A stretch of DNA of 64,000 nt from CALGDE01 sp964655355 (GTDB lineage Bacteria; Cyanobacteriota; Cyanobacteriia; CACIAM-69d): assembly GCA_964655355.1 (NCBI GenBank), contig CAZZMD010000018.1, positions 1 to 64,000 on the forward strand, read 5' to 3'. The notes under the pieces were generated by a model, which worked only from the letters and a program-made list of their open reading frames with translations, did not search any database and was not told where the DNA came from. Both the position numbers and the translations under genes were made by a program. Each line of letters starts with the position of its first letter. The stretch's first letter is position 1. Below, in pieces: positions 18,486 to 27,328 of this stretch.

Positions 18486-19430
18486 ATGTTTTCCATCTAT
18501 ATCCTGACCTGGAATGAAGAAATAGATATTGCAGATTGCATTGAGTCAGCTTTGTTGTCCGACGATGTGATTGTCGTAGACTCTTTCAGCAGCGATCGCA
18601 CCGTCGAGATTGCGGAACAATATCCGGTGCGAGTGATAAAGCACAAATTTGAAAGTCACGGCAAACAACGCACCTGGATGCTAGAGGAAATCCCCACCAA
18701 ACATGAGTGGGTTTACATCCTCGAAGCCGATGAACTTATGACCCCAGAACTCTTCAAAGAGTGTTGTGAGGCAATTCAAAACACGACAAAAGTTGCCTAT
18801 TTCGCCTCAGAAAAGGTGATGTTTATGAATCGCTGGATCAAGCACAGCACCCAATATCCCCGCTATCAAATGCGGCTAATGAAAAAGGGATTTGCCTGGT
18901 TTAGCGACTATGGCCATACCGAGCGGGAAGAAATTAAAGGGGAAGCCGGTTACCTGAAAGAATCCTATCCCCACTACACCTCCGGCAAAGGCCTCTCGCG
19001 CTGGGTCGACAAACACAATGTCTACTCATCCAACGAAGCCCGGGAAACCCTCAAACAATTAGAAGCAGGCTCCATCGCCTGGCGGGATCTATTCTTTGGA
19101 GAAACCGAAATTGCCCGCCGCCACGCCCTCAAAGATCTCTCCCAACGGATTCCCCTCCGTCCCTTGACCCGATTCATTTACATGTACTTTGGCCTGCGGG
19201 GATTTTTAGATGGCAAAGCAGGGTTTGCCTGGTGCACATTGCAAGCGTTTTATGAGTATTTAATTCTCTTGAAAGTCTGGGAAATTCAACATCCCATGGT
19301 CGAAAAGGAGCAAGTCACCGCCCGCTGGCAGCAAGCAAACCTTAGGGCCGCATCAATATCATCATCGTCATCATCGCCCGCTTCCAACTCTGACCCTCAG
19401 GATCCGGAGCCCGTGGAAAGCCATCGCTGA
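18486..19430 (+). CDS. Family 2 glycosyltransferase (WaaE/KdtX-like)
   Basis: A 314-residue GT2 enzyme. The opening MFSIYILTWNEEIDIADCIES, the DDVIVVDSFSSDRT nucleotide-binding segment and ILEADELMTPEL (the Glu-x-Asp metal site, usually DADE) are clear. The middle GYHTERE-like and YTSGKG motifs resemble LPS core glucosyltransferases of the WaaE/KdtX type. Soluble or peripheral. The C-terminus has a Ser-rich tail encoded by TCA/TCG repeats (about 19355-19385). Likely acts on lipopolysaccharide or exopolysaccharide. Confidence 0.88.
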   Translation: MFSIYILTWNEEIDIADCIESALLSDDVIVVDSFSSDRTVEIAEQYPVRVIKHKFESHGKQRTWMLEEIPTKHEWVYILEADELMTPELFKECCEAIQNTTKVAYFASEKVMFMNRWIKHSTQYPRYQMRLMKKGFAWFSDYGHTEREEIKGEAGYLKESYPHYTSGKGLSRWVDKHNVYSSNEARETLKQLEAGSIAWRDLFFGETEIARRHALKDLSQRIPLRPLTRFIYMYFGLRGFLDGKAGFAWCTLQAFYEYLILLKVWEIQHPMVEKEQVTARWQQANLRAASISSSSSSPASNSDPQDPEPVESHR

Positions 19431-19630
19431 TTGATTTTGAGGTCCGTCAACGATCGCCCGGTCCAGGGCATCAAACTGTCCCCACCCCAATGCCGAATCT
19501 CAGATTAGGATCGCGATCGCCTGGGGATCGCGTAAGATGTCTAGATCCAAGAGATACTAAGAACGAGCATTGCCCAAGCCATCAAATTTGCCAATCAAAA
19601 TGAGTTGGTTTGGGGGAGAGAAACGAACCT

Positions 19631-20989
19631 ATGGCCCTTCCTATTGTTGCAATTATCGGTCGCCCCAATGTGGGTAAATCGACCCTGGCGAACCGATTTG
19701 CGGGGGATAAACAGGCCATCGTATTCGACGAGCCGGGCATCACCCGCGATCGCACCTATCGGGATGCATTCTGGAATGAGCGAGATTTTCGGATTGTCGA
19801 TACGGGGGGCTTAGTTTTTGAGGATGAGACGGAATTTCTGCCCCTGATCCGCCAACAGGCCCTCATGGCCTTGGAAGAAGCCTCGGCCGCAGTGATGGTC
19901 GTGGATGGCAAAACAGGGATTACGGAAGCGGATCGGGAAATTGCAGACTGGCTGCGTCGCCAATCAACGCCGGTGGTCCTGGCGGTCAATAAATGTGAAT
20001 CGGTGGAGCTAGGCCTCGCCCAGGCAGCGGAATTTTGGGAGCTGGGTCTCGGCAACCCTTTCCCGGTGTCGAGCATTCACGGCAACGGCACAGGGGATTT
20101 ATTGGATGAGGTCATGACCCACCTACCCGCAGAAGCGGAGATCCCCGACGAGCCGGAAATTAATGTGGCAATTATTGGACGCCCCAACGTCGGAAAATCC
20201 AGCCTGTTGAATGCCTTCGTCGGCGAAAAACGGGCGATCGTCAGCCCCATTTCCGGCACCACCCGGGACACCATCGATACCCGTGTGGAATTTGAGGGCG
20301 TCAAGTATCGATTGATAGACACGGCGGGCATCCGACGCAAAAAGAGCATTGACTACGGTCCCGAATTTTTCAGCATCAACCGCGCCTTCAAGGCGATCAA
20401 GCGATCAGACGTAGTACTGATGGTGATTGACGCCGAGGACGGCGTAACGGAACAAGATCAAAAATTGGCGGACCGGATAATTAGCGAAGGTCGAGCCTGC
20501 GTAATTGTGGTGAATAAATGGGACGCCATCGAGAAGGATTCCAACACCATTTACACCTTCGAGCGCACTCTGAAAAGCAAGCTCTACTTTATGGAATGGG
20601 CGTCAATGATTTTCGTGAGCGCCTTAACCGGGCAGCGCGTCCCGAAAATTTTTGAATTAATCCACCAAAGCTGGGAACAGCACCGTCGCCGGGTCACCAC
20701 CTCCACCATCAACGAAATCCTGGAAGAAGCCGTACGCTGGCACTCCCCCCCAACGTCGCGGCAAGGGAAACAGGGACGGATTTACTACGGCACCCAAGTC
20801 AGTTCCCAGCCGCCATCGATCGCCCTATTTGTGAACGATCCCAAGCGCTTCAAGGACAATTATCGGCGCTATATTGAAGGGCAGATCCGCTCAAACCTCG
20901 GGTTTGAAGGGACGCCCGTACGATTATTCTGGCGAGGCAAACGCCCGCGGGACGTGGTGGAGCCCAGCTTAAACCGTGCAACGCGCTAG
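19631..20989 (+). CDS. der: Ribosome-biogenesis GTPase Der
   Basis: Essential for maturation of the 50S subunit. Two tandem G domains are evident, each with GRPNVGKS (near residues 8-15 and 176-183) and the matching DEPGITRD / SGTTRD, DTGG / DTAG, and NKCE / NKWD motifs, then the KH-like C-terminal domain (about 350-450). Length 452, normal. The frame opens at a TTG at 19610, but GGGGGAGAG followed by ATG 19631 gives a better start. No obvious cotranscribed gene upstream; ecfT follows on the same strand. Confidence 0.96.
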   Translation: MALPIVAIIGRPNVGKSTLANRFAGDKQAIVFDEPGITRDRTYRDAFWNERDFRIVDTGGLVFEDETEFLPLIRQQALMALEEASAAVMVVDGKTGITEADREIADWLRRQSTPVVLAVNKCESVELGLAQAAEFWELGLGNPFPVSSIHGNGTGDLLDEVMTHLPAEAEIPDEPEINVAIIGRPNVGKSSLLNAFVGEKRAIVSPISGTTRDTIDTRVEFEGVKYRLIDTAGIRRKKSIDYGPEFFSINRAFKAIKRSDVVLMVIDAEDGVTEQDQKLADRIISEGRACVIVVNKWDAIEKDSNTIYTFERTLKSKLYFMEWASMIFVSALTGQRVPKIFELIHQSWEQHRRRVTTSTINEILEEAVRWHSPPTSRQGKQGRIYYGTQVSSQPPSIALFVNDPKRFKDNYRRYIEGQIRSNLGFEGTPVRLFWRGKRPRDVVEPSLNRATR

Positions 20990-21011
20990 GCGATCGCAAG
21001 GTGTCTGAAAT

Positions 21012-21041
21012 TTAAAATTCTGAGGCTTAAAATTCTGAGAT
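21012..21041. repeat. 15-bp tandem repeat, two copies, upstream of ecfT
   Basis: TTAAAATTCTGAGGC (21012-21026) is followed by TTAAAATTCTGAGAT (21027-21041), 10 bases before the ecfT ATG. Confidence 0.92.
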
Positions 21042-21051
21042 TTAGTGCGAT

Positions 21052-22047
21052 ATGGACTTAATGCGATCGCTACCGTTGGGCTTGTACCTGGAACAGCCGG
21101 TAACGGTCCTCCATCGACTCGACGCCCGCGTAAAAATGGGATGGTTACTCGCCTTTTTGCTAGTGCCGATCCTCGCCAATGCGCCATTTCGACTGGCGAT
21201 GGCAGGATTGCTTATTTTGATTACCCTCGCGATTCGGATCCCTCTACGGGTCTGGCAAAAGCAAATGGGCTGGCTACTCTCAGTCGCCTTCTTCGTCTGC
21301 CTCATCACCGCCCTAGCCCCGGACGGCTATGCCATTAGCTACGATCCCCCCCAACCTCGGGATGCCCTAACCCTGTCCTCCTCCCCGACAGACATCACCC
21401 CAGAAACCCTAAAGGAGCCCAAACCCGGATTATTCGACCTGCCCGGCGCATCCCAATCCGAAGAAACAGGCGCATCCCAAACCTTTCAGGCACCCCAAAC
21501 CGACTATCAATATATTTTGTTTGACCGAGGCCCACTCAAAATTTCCCGGCGATCGCTCAGCCTTGCCCTCCGCCTCAGCTCCCTGGTCTTCATCCTCATC
21601 TACAGCACCAATTTGTATTTACTGGTGACCGCCCCCGAGGAAATCACCGCCGCCCTCGATAGCCTCATGGGCCCCCTGCGGAAGTTCAATTTACCCATCA
21701 CCGAAATCGCCCTGACTTTGACCCTATCCCTGCGATTTATCCCGCTCGTACTGGAAGAAGTGCAAAATCTCGTGCGTTCCGTCCGCACCCGCGCCATCAA
21801 CTGGAAAAAAATGGGACTCCGGGGCACGATTTTTATCTGGGTCACCCTATCGGAACGGCTGCTCGAAAATCTCCTCATGCGAGCGGATCAAATGTCGATC
21901 GCCATGAAAGCCCGGGGATTCCACTCACCAGAGGAATACCAAATGTTGCTCTATGCCCCAAAACTACGGCGGCCCGACTGGATCGCCCTGCTGGGCTTGG
22001 GAGGATTGATCGCCGTTCGATTCATTTGGGGATGGCAGCCTCTGTAG
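21052..22047 (+). CDS. ecfT: CbiQ/EcfT family energy-coupling-factor transmembrane protein
   Basis: EcfT couples two ABC ATPases to a substrate-binding S component for vitamin or metal uptake. The 331-residue protein has several membrane segments (about 30-60, 70-95, 170-200, 210-225, 315-330) and the ARG motif of the coupling helices in AMKARGFHSPEEY. A hydrophilic stretch of about 70 residues (110-165) lies between membrane segments and is longer than usual. No ATPase or S-component gene is next to it, so substrate is unknown; the homologue is widespread in cyanobacteria and plastids. The ATG at 21052 follows two tandem 15-bp repeats. Confidence 0.86.
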   Translation: MDLMRSLPLGLYLEQPVTVLHRLDARVKMGWLLAFLLVPILANAPFRLAMAGLLILITLAIRIPLRVWQKQMGWLLSVAFFVCLITALAPDGYAISYDPPQPRDALTLSSSPTDITPETLKEPKPGLFDLPGASQSEETGASQTFQAPQTDYQYILFDRGPLKISRRSLSLALRLSSLVFILIYSTNLYLLVTAPEEITAALDSLMGPLRKFNLPITEIALTLTLSLRFIPLVLEEVQNLVRSVRTRAINWKKMGLRGTIFIWVTLSERLLENLLMRADQMSIAMKARGFHSPEEYQMLLYAPKLRRPDWIALLGLGGLIAVRFIWGWQPL

Positions 22048-22104
22048 CCCATCGCTGCACCCCATTCGGCAATCATTAGCAAACGAAAAATAGCCAACAA
22101 AAAA

Positions 22105-22137
22105 AAATGGATCAACCCATTGAGGATCAATCCATTT
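22105..22137 (-). terminator. Probable intrinsic terminator of the small membrane-protein gene
   Basis: AAATGGAT (22105-22112) pairs with ATCCATTT (22130-22137). On the minus strand the stem is followed by a run of T (complement of the A-run at 22099-22107), as expected for a terminator about 70 bases after the stop at 22207. Confidence 0.5.
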
Positions 22138-22206
22138 ATCAACCAGACTGCTGAAAATTCAGTTCCAACGGCTTATTGGTTAAACCCGAATAAACCAGAA
22201 ATTGAA

Positions 22207-22509
22207 TTACATTGCTTCAGCAACTTGCGGTGCACCGCTGCCCATCGATTCTGAGGCGCTCTCCTCATCCGCTGCGATGAACTCAATATGATTGAGCAAC
22301 GTCGTCACGAAGGTAAAGAGGAGAAAAGGCAGGGATAACACCAAAATTAAGCCCACGATCGCCACCGCAAACACAGGGCGATTAGCCCCCATCAAAGCGA
22401 TCGCCGAGGCCAAAGACAGGAAAATGACAATCAGCCACACCATAATCTGCGGATAAATATCACCAAAGGTGAGGGTGCAACGAACCCTATAGCGCTGTAG
22501 TTGATCCAT
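22207..22509 (-). CDS. Small membrane protein, two segments
   Basis: A 100-residue protein from ATG 22509. Two hydrophobic helices (about 22-42 and 48-70) and short termini. No family is recognised. The frame extends to 22587 with extra basic residues, but MDQLQRYRVRC looks like the natural start. Probably terminated by the stem-loop at 22105-22137. Confidence 0.6.
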   Translation of the reverse strand: MDQLQRYRVRCTLTFGDIYPQIMVWLIVIFLSLASAIALMGANRPVFAVAIVGLILVLSLPFLLFTFVTTLLNHIEFIAADEESASESMGSGAPQVAEAM

Positions 22510-22717
22510 GGTGCGGTGTCCTGATAAACGTCCTTGAAAACGTCGGTGCATCCACAGTAAGGGGTGCCTCTGAGAAGTGACAATCAAAAGCCCCTCGACT
22601 CAATATTTCCATGGCAAAGTTGACATCCCTTAACGATTGCCGGACCCACAGCCTCCTAATACTTTGCACAGATTTAAGGGATGTAACGATCGGTTAGGGA
22701 CAAGCCTAGATACAAGA

Positions 22718-24490
22718 TTAAGCGCGGAATTGTTGGGCGTAGTAGGCGGCATAGCGTCCATTGGCGGCCAGGAGTTGGTCGTGGGTCCCGGATTCAATAA
22801 TGCGCCCCTGTTCCATCACCAAAATTCGACTCGCCTCCCGCACCGTAGACAGACGATGGGCGATCGCAAACACTGTCCGTCCCGCGGTCAACCGATGCAA
22901 CGCCTCTTGAACCAGCGCCTCCGATTCGGAATCCAGGGCAGAGGTCGCCTCGTCCAGGATCAAGATTTTGGGATCCAGGAGAACCGCCCGAGCGATCGCA
23001 ATCCGTTGGCGCTGTCCCCCCGATAGATTCACCCCTCGCTCCCCCACCCAAGTGTGATAGCCCTGGGAAAACTGGCTAATGAAATCATGGGCGTTAGCAA
23101 TGCGGGCTGCTTTTTCCACCGCCGCATAATCAATAGAATCCTGACCAAAAGCAATATTTTGCGCAAGGGTCCCCGAAAACAACGTCGTGTCCTGGGGAAC
23201 CAAACCGATTTGTTGACGCAGGCTCTTAGCGGTGATGGTTTTAATATCCACGCCATCCACTAAAATTCGCCCCTGCTGGGGGTCATAGAAGCGAGTCAAC
23301 AGATTAATCAGAGTCGTCTTCCCCGCCCCCGACGCCCCCACCAACGCGATCGCCTCACCGGGCTTAGCCGTAAAACTCAGATCCGCCAACACCGGTGGCA
23401 TCGCCTGACCACTTTTGGGATAGGCGAAAGTGACGTGATCGTAAGTCACCGTGCCGGTAATGGAAGGAAGCGGCCGGGCATCAGGGCGATCGCGCACCAG
23501 AACCGGCTCCTGCAACAACTGGAATAGCCGATCAATGGACGCCTGACTTTCCTTGAACTCGTTGTAATTGCTGGTGGTCAGACTAATGGGATCAATCAGC
23601 AACGCAACCGCCGCGACATAGCTAATAAACCCAGCCCCCGTGAGCTGCCCCTGGGAAATCTGCCAGCCCCCCAGCCAAAACAGCAGCAGCACACTCATCG
23701 CCTGCAAAAAGCCCACCACCACAAACTGCATCGCCTTCGCCCGTTCCGCGCGATACTTCGCCAACCGGCTCGCATCCGCCTCCTCCGTAAACCGGCGCAT
23801 TTCATAAGACTCCGCCGTAAACGCCCGCACCAGGCGCATCCCACCGATCACCTCCGTCACCATCGCCGCCAAATTCGACACCCGCCCCTGACTACTGCGG
23901 GCAAAATCCAACAGCCGCTCCCCAAACCAGCCAATCAAAATTGCCATCAGCGGCGCAATAATCAACGACACCAACGTCAACTGCCAATTCAGCACAATCA
24001 TGTAAGTCAACACCACAATGAGCTGAAGCACGCAGGGAACAAACTGATGAAACAGCTTATTCACCGCATCCCCCACCCGATCCACATCGCCAGTCAATCG
24101 GTAGGCAATATCCCCCGCCTTCGCCGCCTCAAAATAATCCAAACTCAACTGCTGCAAATGGTCATACACAGACACCCGTAAATCCCGCGCGATCGCCAGC
24201 GCCGCCTTCGCCATCAGCGAATCCTGGCCGAATTGAAACAGGCCACGAATCACGAAAATAACCGCCCCCACGCCCGCCAGATTCGCGATCGCCCCCAAAT
24301 CCCCCGCCCCAATAGGATCCGCCAACTGCCCCGGCAACCACGCCAACGCCGGCCAAAACGCCGTAAATCCAAGGGTGCATCCCAACGCCTGAAAAATCGT
24401 CAACCGCTGCTTCTTCAGGAACGGCGATAAATAGGAATAACGCGATCGCCAAGACAGAACAGGGGCATCAGGGGAAGAGACAGCGGTCAT
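22718..24490 (-). CDS. ABC transporter, MsbA-like fused permease/ATPase
   Basis: A homodimeric type IV exporter half-molecule of about 590 residues. The permease has six helices (first 330 residues). The ATPase has Walker A GASGAGKT, Q-loop, signature LSGGQRQRIAIARA, Walker B ILILDEATSALD and the switch His (AIAHRLSTV). Length and arrangement fit lipid flippases of the MsbA/multidrug group; the exact substrate cannot be told. ATG 24490 (MTAVSSPDAPV) is chosen; the frame runs to 24583 but the extra 31 residues look untranslated. Divergent from the putative glycosyltransferase. Confidence 0.92.
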   Translation of the reverse strand: MTAVSSPDAPVLSWRSRYSYLSPFLKKQRLTIFQALGCTLGFTAFWPALAWLPGQLADPIGAGDLGAIANLAGVGAVIFVIRGLFQFGQDSLMAKAALAIARDLRVSVYDHLQQLSLDYFEAAKAGDIAYRLTGDVDRVGDAVNKLFHQFVPCVLQLIVVLTYMIVLNWQLTLVSLIIAPLMAILIGWFGERLLDFARSSQGRVSNLAAMVTEVIGGMRLVRAFTAESYEMRRFTEEADASRLAKYRAERAKAMQFVVVGFLQAMSVLLLFWLGGWQISQGQLTGAGFISYVAAVALLIDPISLTTSNYNEFKESQASIDRLFQLLQEPVLVRDRPDARPLPSITGTVTYDHVTFAYPKSGQAMPPVLADLSFTAKPGEAIALVGASGAGKTTLINLLTRFYDPQQGRILVDGVDIKTITAKSLRQQIGLVPQDTTLFSGTLAQNIAFGQDSIDYAAVEKAARIANAHDFISQFSQGYHTWVGERGVNLSGGQRQRIAIARAVLLDPKILILDEATSALDSESEALVQEALHRLTAGRTVFAIAHRLSTVREASRILVMEQGRIIESGTHDQLLAANGRYAAYYAQQFRA

Positions 24491-24718
24491 GGGGCACAGA
24501 ATAGCGGGACCCAACCATGAGACCACACCAGGTACCCGTTCGTGAACGATTTCGGGAAGCAAACTCATTTCCGCAGGGAACATTAAATCCCAAGGCTAAA
24601 TCCCTCGGTATAATTGGTCCGCGTTCATTGGAAGCGCCTTGCCGCTCAATTCCATCGGGCAATCTGCTTCACCGCATATTGCTGGCCAATGTTGCTGACC
24701 CATATTCACCCGGGGCAA

Positions 24719-25579
24719 ATGCGAATATTATTCACAATTCCTCACTTCTTCAAGCAGCAGGAAAAAGGGAGATATGGATCGCTCATCATGGGGCCACAAT
24801 TACGTTGTGAGGCATTCACCCAGTGCTTAACTGCATTACGTACAACATACGGTGGTCCCCAATTCATCATTGAGGTCGGCGAGCGGCGAGCAAAACGCAC
24901 CCATTCAGACGACGAACATCACATAGACATTGTTGTCTGTACGACAAAAGACTTTCACCTACTACCACACCTCAATCTTCCCCCATCATTTTTCGTCCAT
25001 CACGACACCGACATTGATCCAATGCTCCTGGGGTTTAGATGCCAGGCATTGCTCAGGAAAAATCTGGGAAACTATGACTATTATTGCTATCTAGAAGACG
25101 ACTTAATCCTGCACGATCCATGGTTATTCATAAAATTGCAATGGTTTACCAACCTATTAGGTAGTGGTCACCTACTACAGCCAAATCGTTATGAAGCATC
25201 CGCATTGTGTGATTCAAAGAAAGCTTATGTCGACGGAGACTTAAAGCCAGAAGCAACCCAGGAATTTCAGACTATTCAAGATAGCCCGCAGATTCAAGGA
25301 AGTGTCATGGGCAAAGCAATATTCTTTCAGCGGGCTGCCAATCCACATTCCGGGTGCTATTTCCTAAACAATGAGCAAATGCAGCAATGGGCAAGTATGC
25401 CTTATTTCTTAGACGGAGATACCAGCTTTATCGGCCCCCTAGAAAGCGCCGCCACCTTAGGAATTGCAAAGACATTCAAGGTCTATAAACCCTCGATCGC
25501 CAACGCTAGTTTTCTAGAAATTCAGCATTTCGGTCAGGGATTTCTACAGAAAATCTCATTGAAAGAATTGAAAAACTAG
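24719..25579 (+). CDS. Putative GT-A-fold glycosyltransferase
   Basis: A 286-residue protein beginning MRILFTIPHFFKQ. An acidic metal-like site YCYLEDDLILHDP and a second cluster HHDTDIDPM look like glycosyltransferase GT-A features, and GCYFLNNEQMQQW fits as an acceptor loop. I do not recognise the exact family. Base composition is visibly lower in GC than its neighbours (many A/T-ending codons such as TTA, ATT, AAA), with only one partial HIP1-like site (near 25496), so recent transfer is possible. The longer frame from 24614 is rejected because its first 35 residues look untranslated. Confidence 0.55.
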   Translation: MRILFTIPHFFKQQEKGRYGSLIMGPQLRCEAFTQCLTALRTTYGGPQFIIEVGERRAKRTHSDDEHHIDIVVCTTKDFHLLPHLNLPPSFFVHHDTDIDPMLLGFRCQALLRKNLGNYDYYCYLEDDLILHDPWLFIKLQWFTNLLGSGHLLQPNRYEASALCDSKKAYVDGDLKPEATQEFQTIQDSPQIQGSVMGKAIFFQRAANPHSGCYFLNNEQMQQWASMPYFLDGDTSFIGPLESAATLGIAKTFKVYKPSIANASFLEIQHFGQGFLQKISLKELKN

Positions 25580-25725
25580 AATCAATCTCGGACTCTTTTG
25601 GGCGATCGCCCCCCCCAGAATTCGCCCTACATCGGCAAAGAAATTCTAGGGGAGACGCTTATGGAATTAATGGTAAAGGAGGGCGATCGCCCCCCAATCC
25701 GCCCTTCAGATAGCCCTCCAATTCG

Positions 25726-26976
25726 CTATTCTTCAGGTTCAACCCAACGACCGTCTGCCTTAATGAGATTAATCAGCTCCGCAACCCCATCGGTTTCGGG
25801 CACCCGCTTAATCTCCTCCCGACCGCGATAGAGAGAAATCGTACCAGGGGTCTTACCCACATAGCCATAATCCGCATCCGCCATCTCGCCCGGGCCGTTC
25901 ACAATGCAGCCCATCACGGCAATATCCAACCCCGTCAGATGCTTCGTCGCCTCCCGCACCTCATGGAGCACATCCTCCAAACTGAACAACGTGCGACCAC
26001 AGGAGGGGCAAGCCACATACTCCACCATGGTTTTGCGCAACCCCAACGCCTGCAAAATGCTATAGCAAACAGGGATTTCCTTCTCCGGCGCTTCCGTCAA
26101 CGAAACGCGAATCGTATCACCAATCCCTTCCGCCAACAGAGTCCCAATCCCCGCCGTGGACTTAATCCGACCGTACTCACCATCGCCAGCTTCCGTCACC
26201 CCCAAATGCAACGGATAATCCATCCCCAACTCATCCATCCGATGAGCCATCATCCGATACGCCGATAACATCACCGGCACCCGTGACGCCTTCATGGAAA
26301 TCACCAGATTACGGAAATCCATATCCTCACAGATACGAATAAACTCCAGGGCGGACTCCACCATCCCCAGGGGCGTATCGCCATAGGTAAACAGCATCCG
26401 CTCCGCCAAGGAACCATGGTTAACCCCAATCCGCATGGACTTATTTTGGTCCCGCAGGGTTTCCACTAAAGGCGCTAACGTCTCACGGATTTTAAGCCCG
26501 ATCGCATCGAACTCTTCCTGGGAAAACTCCGTACGGTTGGGGTCCGGCTTCCCAAAGACATACAGCCCCGGATTAATCCGCACATTATCCACATGCTTCG
26601 CCACTTCCAGGGCAATCTTCATGCCATTGTGGTGCACATCCGCCACCAACGGCACCGGCTGATAAGACGCCTCCAACTTGGCGCGAATCTCCGCCAAAGC
26701 CTTAGCGTGGGCAAGGCTCGGCACCGTCACCCGAACAATTTCACAACCAATTTCATGGAGCCGCCGGATACCCGCCACAGAGCCATCAATATCGAGGGTA
26801 TCCTCATTGATCATCGACTGCACCACCACCGGAAAACCGCCACCAATGGTGACATCGCCCACCGGCACCGGTCGAGTCTTGCGGCGATGAATCGTCGTAT
26901 CAAACAGAGGATTCTCAGCAGCGGAGCCGTTGGTGGAACCGTTGGGATTAGTCGGGGGCTTAGGCAGGGTTTGCAT
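25726..26976 (-). CDS. ispG: 4-hydroxy-3-methylbut-2-enyl diphosphate synthase (flavodoxin/ferredoxin type)
   Basis: The sixth enzyme of the MEP isoprenoid pathway, turning MEcPP into HMBPP. The 416-residue protein has a TIM-barrel part and a C-terminal 4Fe-4S domain with Cys323, Cys326, Cys357 and Glu364 in the spacing known for the E. coli enzyme. The N-terminal 25 residues (Pro/Asn/Ser-rich) are a low-complexity extension. Upstream lies the 9-bp repeat array. Confidence 0.95.
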   Translation of the reverse strand: MQTLPKPPTNPNGSTNGSAAENPLFDTTIHRRKTRPVPVGDVTIGGGFPVVVQSMINEDTLDIDGSVAGIRRLHEIGCEIVRVTVPSLAHAKALAEIRAKLEASYQPVPLVADVHHNGMKIALEVAKHVDNVRINPGLYVFGKPDPNRTEFSQEEFDAIGLKIRETLAPLVETLRDQNKSMRIGVNHGSLAERMLFTYGDTPLGMVESALEFIRICEDMDFRNLVISMKASRVPVMLSAYRMMAHRMDELGMDYPLHLGVTEAGDGEYGRIKSTAGIGTLLAEGIGDTIRVSLTEAPEKEIPVCYSILQALGLRKTMVEYVACPSCGRTLFSLEDVLHEVREATKHLTGLDIAVMGCIVNGPGEMADADYGYVGKTPGTISLYRGREEIKRVPETDGVAELINLIKADGRWVEPEE

Positions 26977-27316
26977 GGTCAGAGCATCCTTCGGATCTCA
27001 GGGAACGTATCTTGCGAGGCTTACAGGTCGTACGGGTCTTGCAGATCTTACAGGCCTTACGGGTTTTACGGGTTTTACGGATCTTGCGAAACCGTCAGTC
27101 CATCGAACCATCCGAACATTATCCAAAAACTATCCGGACATTATCTGAACCAACTCAGGACAAGGAATGGGGCAAAGACCTGGGATTAAGTGCCACCAGT
27201 TGTGAATTATTGAAGCATTTTTAGCCACATTTTTAGCCGCATTTTTCTAGAAGCATTTTGAGCAGCATTGTCAGTCCTTAGGCGTCAGATCTCCCTTGAT
27301 CGCTCAGCTACCCATC
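26977..27316. other. Intergenic region rich in short tandem repeats
   Basis: No gene is seen. The stretch holds the nine-unit 9-bp array (27011-27091), a 12-bp repeat CATTTTTAGCC(A/G) at 27216-27239 with a third decayed unit, and the beginning of a 13-bp duplication that copies the end of the histidine-kinase gene. Confidence 0.8.
27011..27091. repeat. 9-bp tandem array, nine imperfect units, upstream of ispG
   Basis: Units of 9 bases, consensus CTTACGGGT, run from 27011 to 27091. Best preserved are CTTACGGGT (27056-27064) and TTTACGGGT (27065-27073). The core TTACGGGT is the same as in the 15-bp array at 35299-35373. Confidence 0.9.
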
Positions 27317-27328
27317 TCAGCTACCCAT
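27303..27328. repeat. 13-bp tandem duplication at the histidine-kinase stop
   Basis: CTCAGCTACCCAT occurs at 27303-27315 and 27316-27328. The second copy holds the last codons Met-Gly-Ser and the TGA stop of the kinase gene (minus strand), so the first copy is a duplicated gene end lying just past the stop. Confidence 0.92.
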
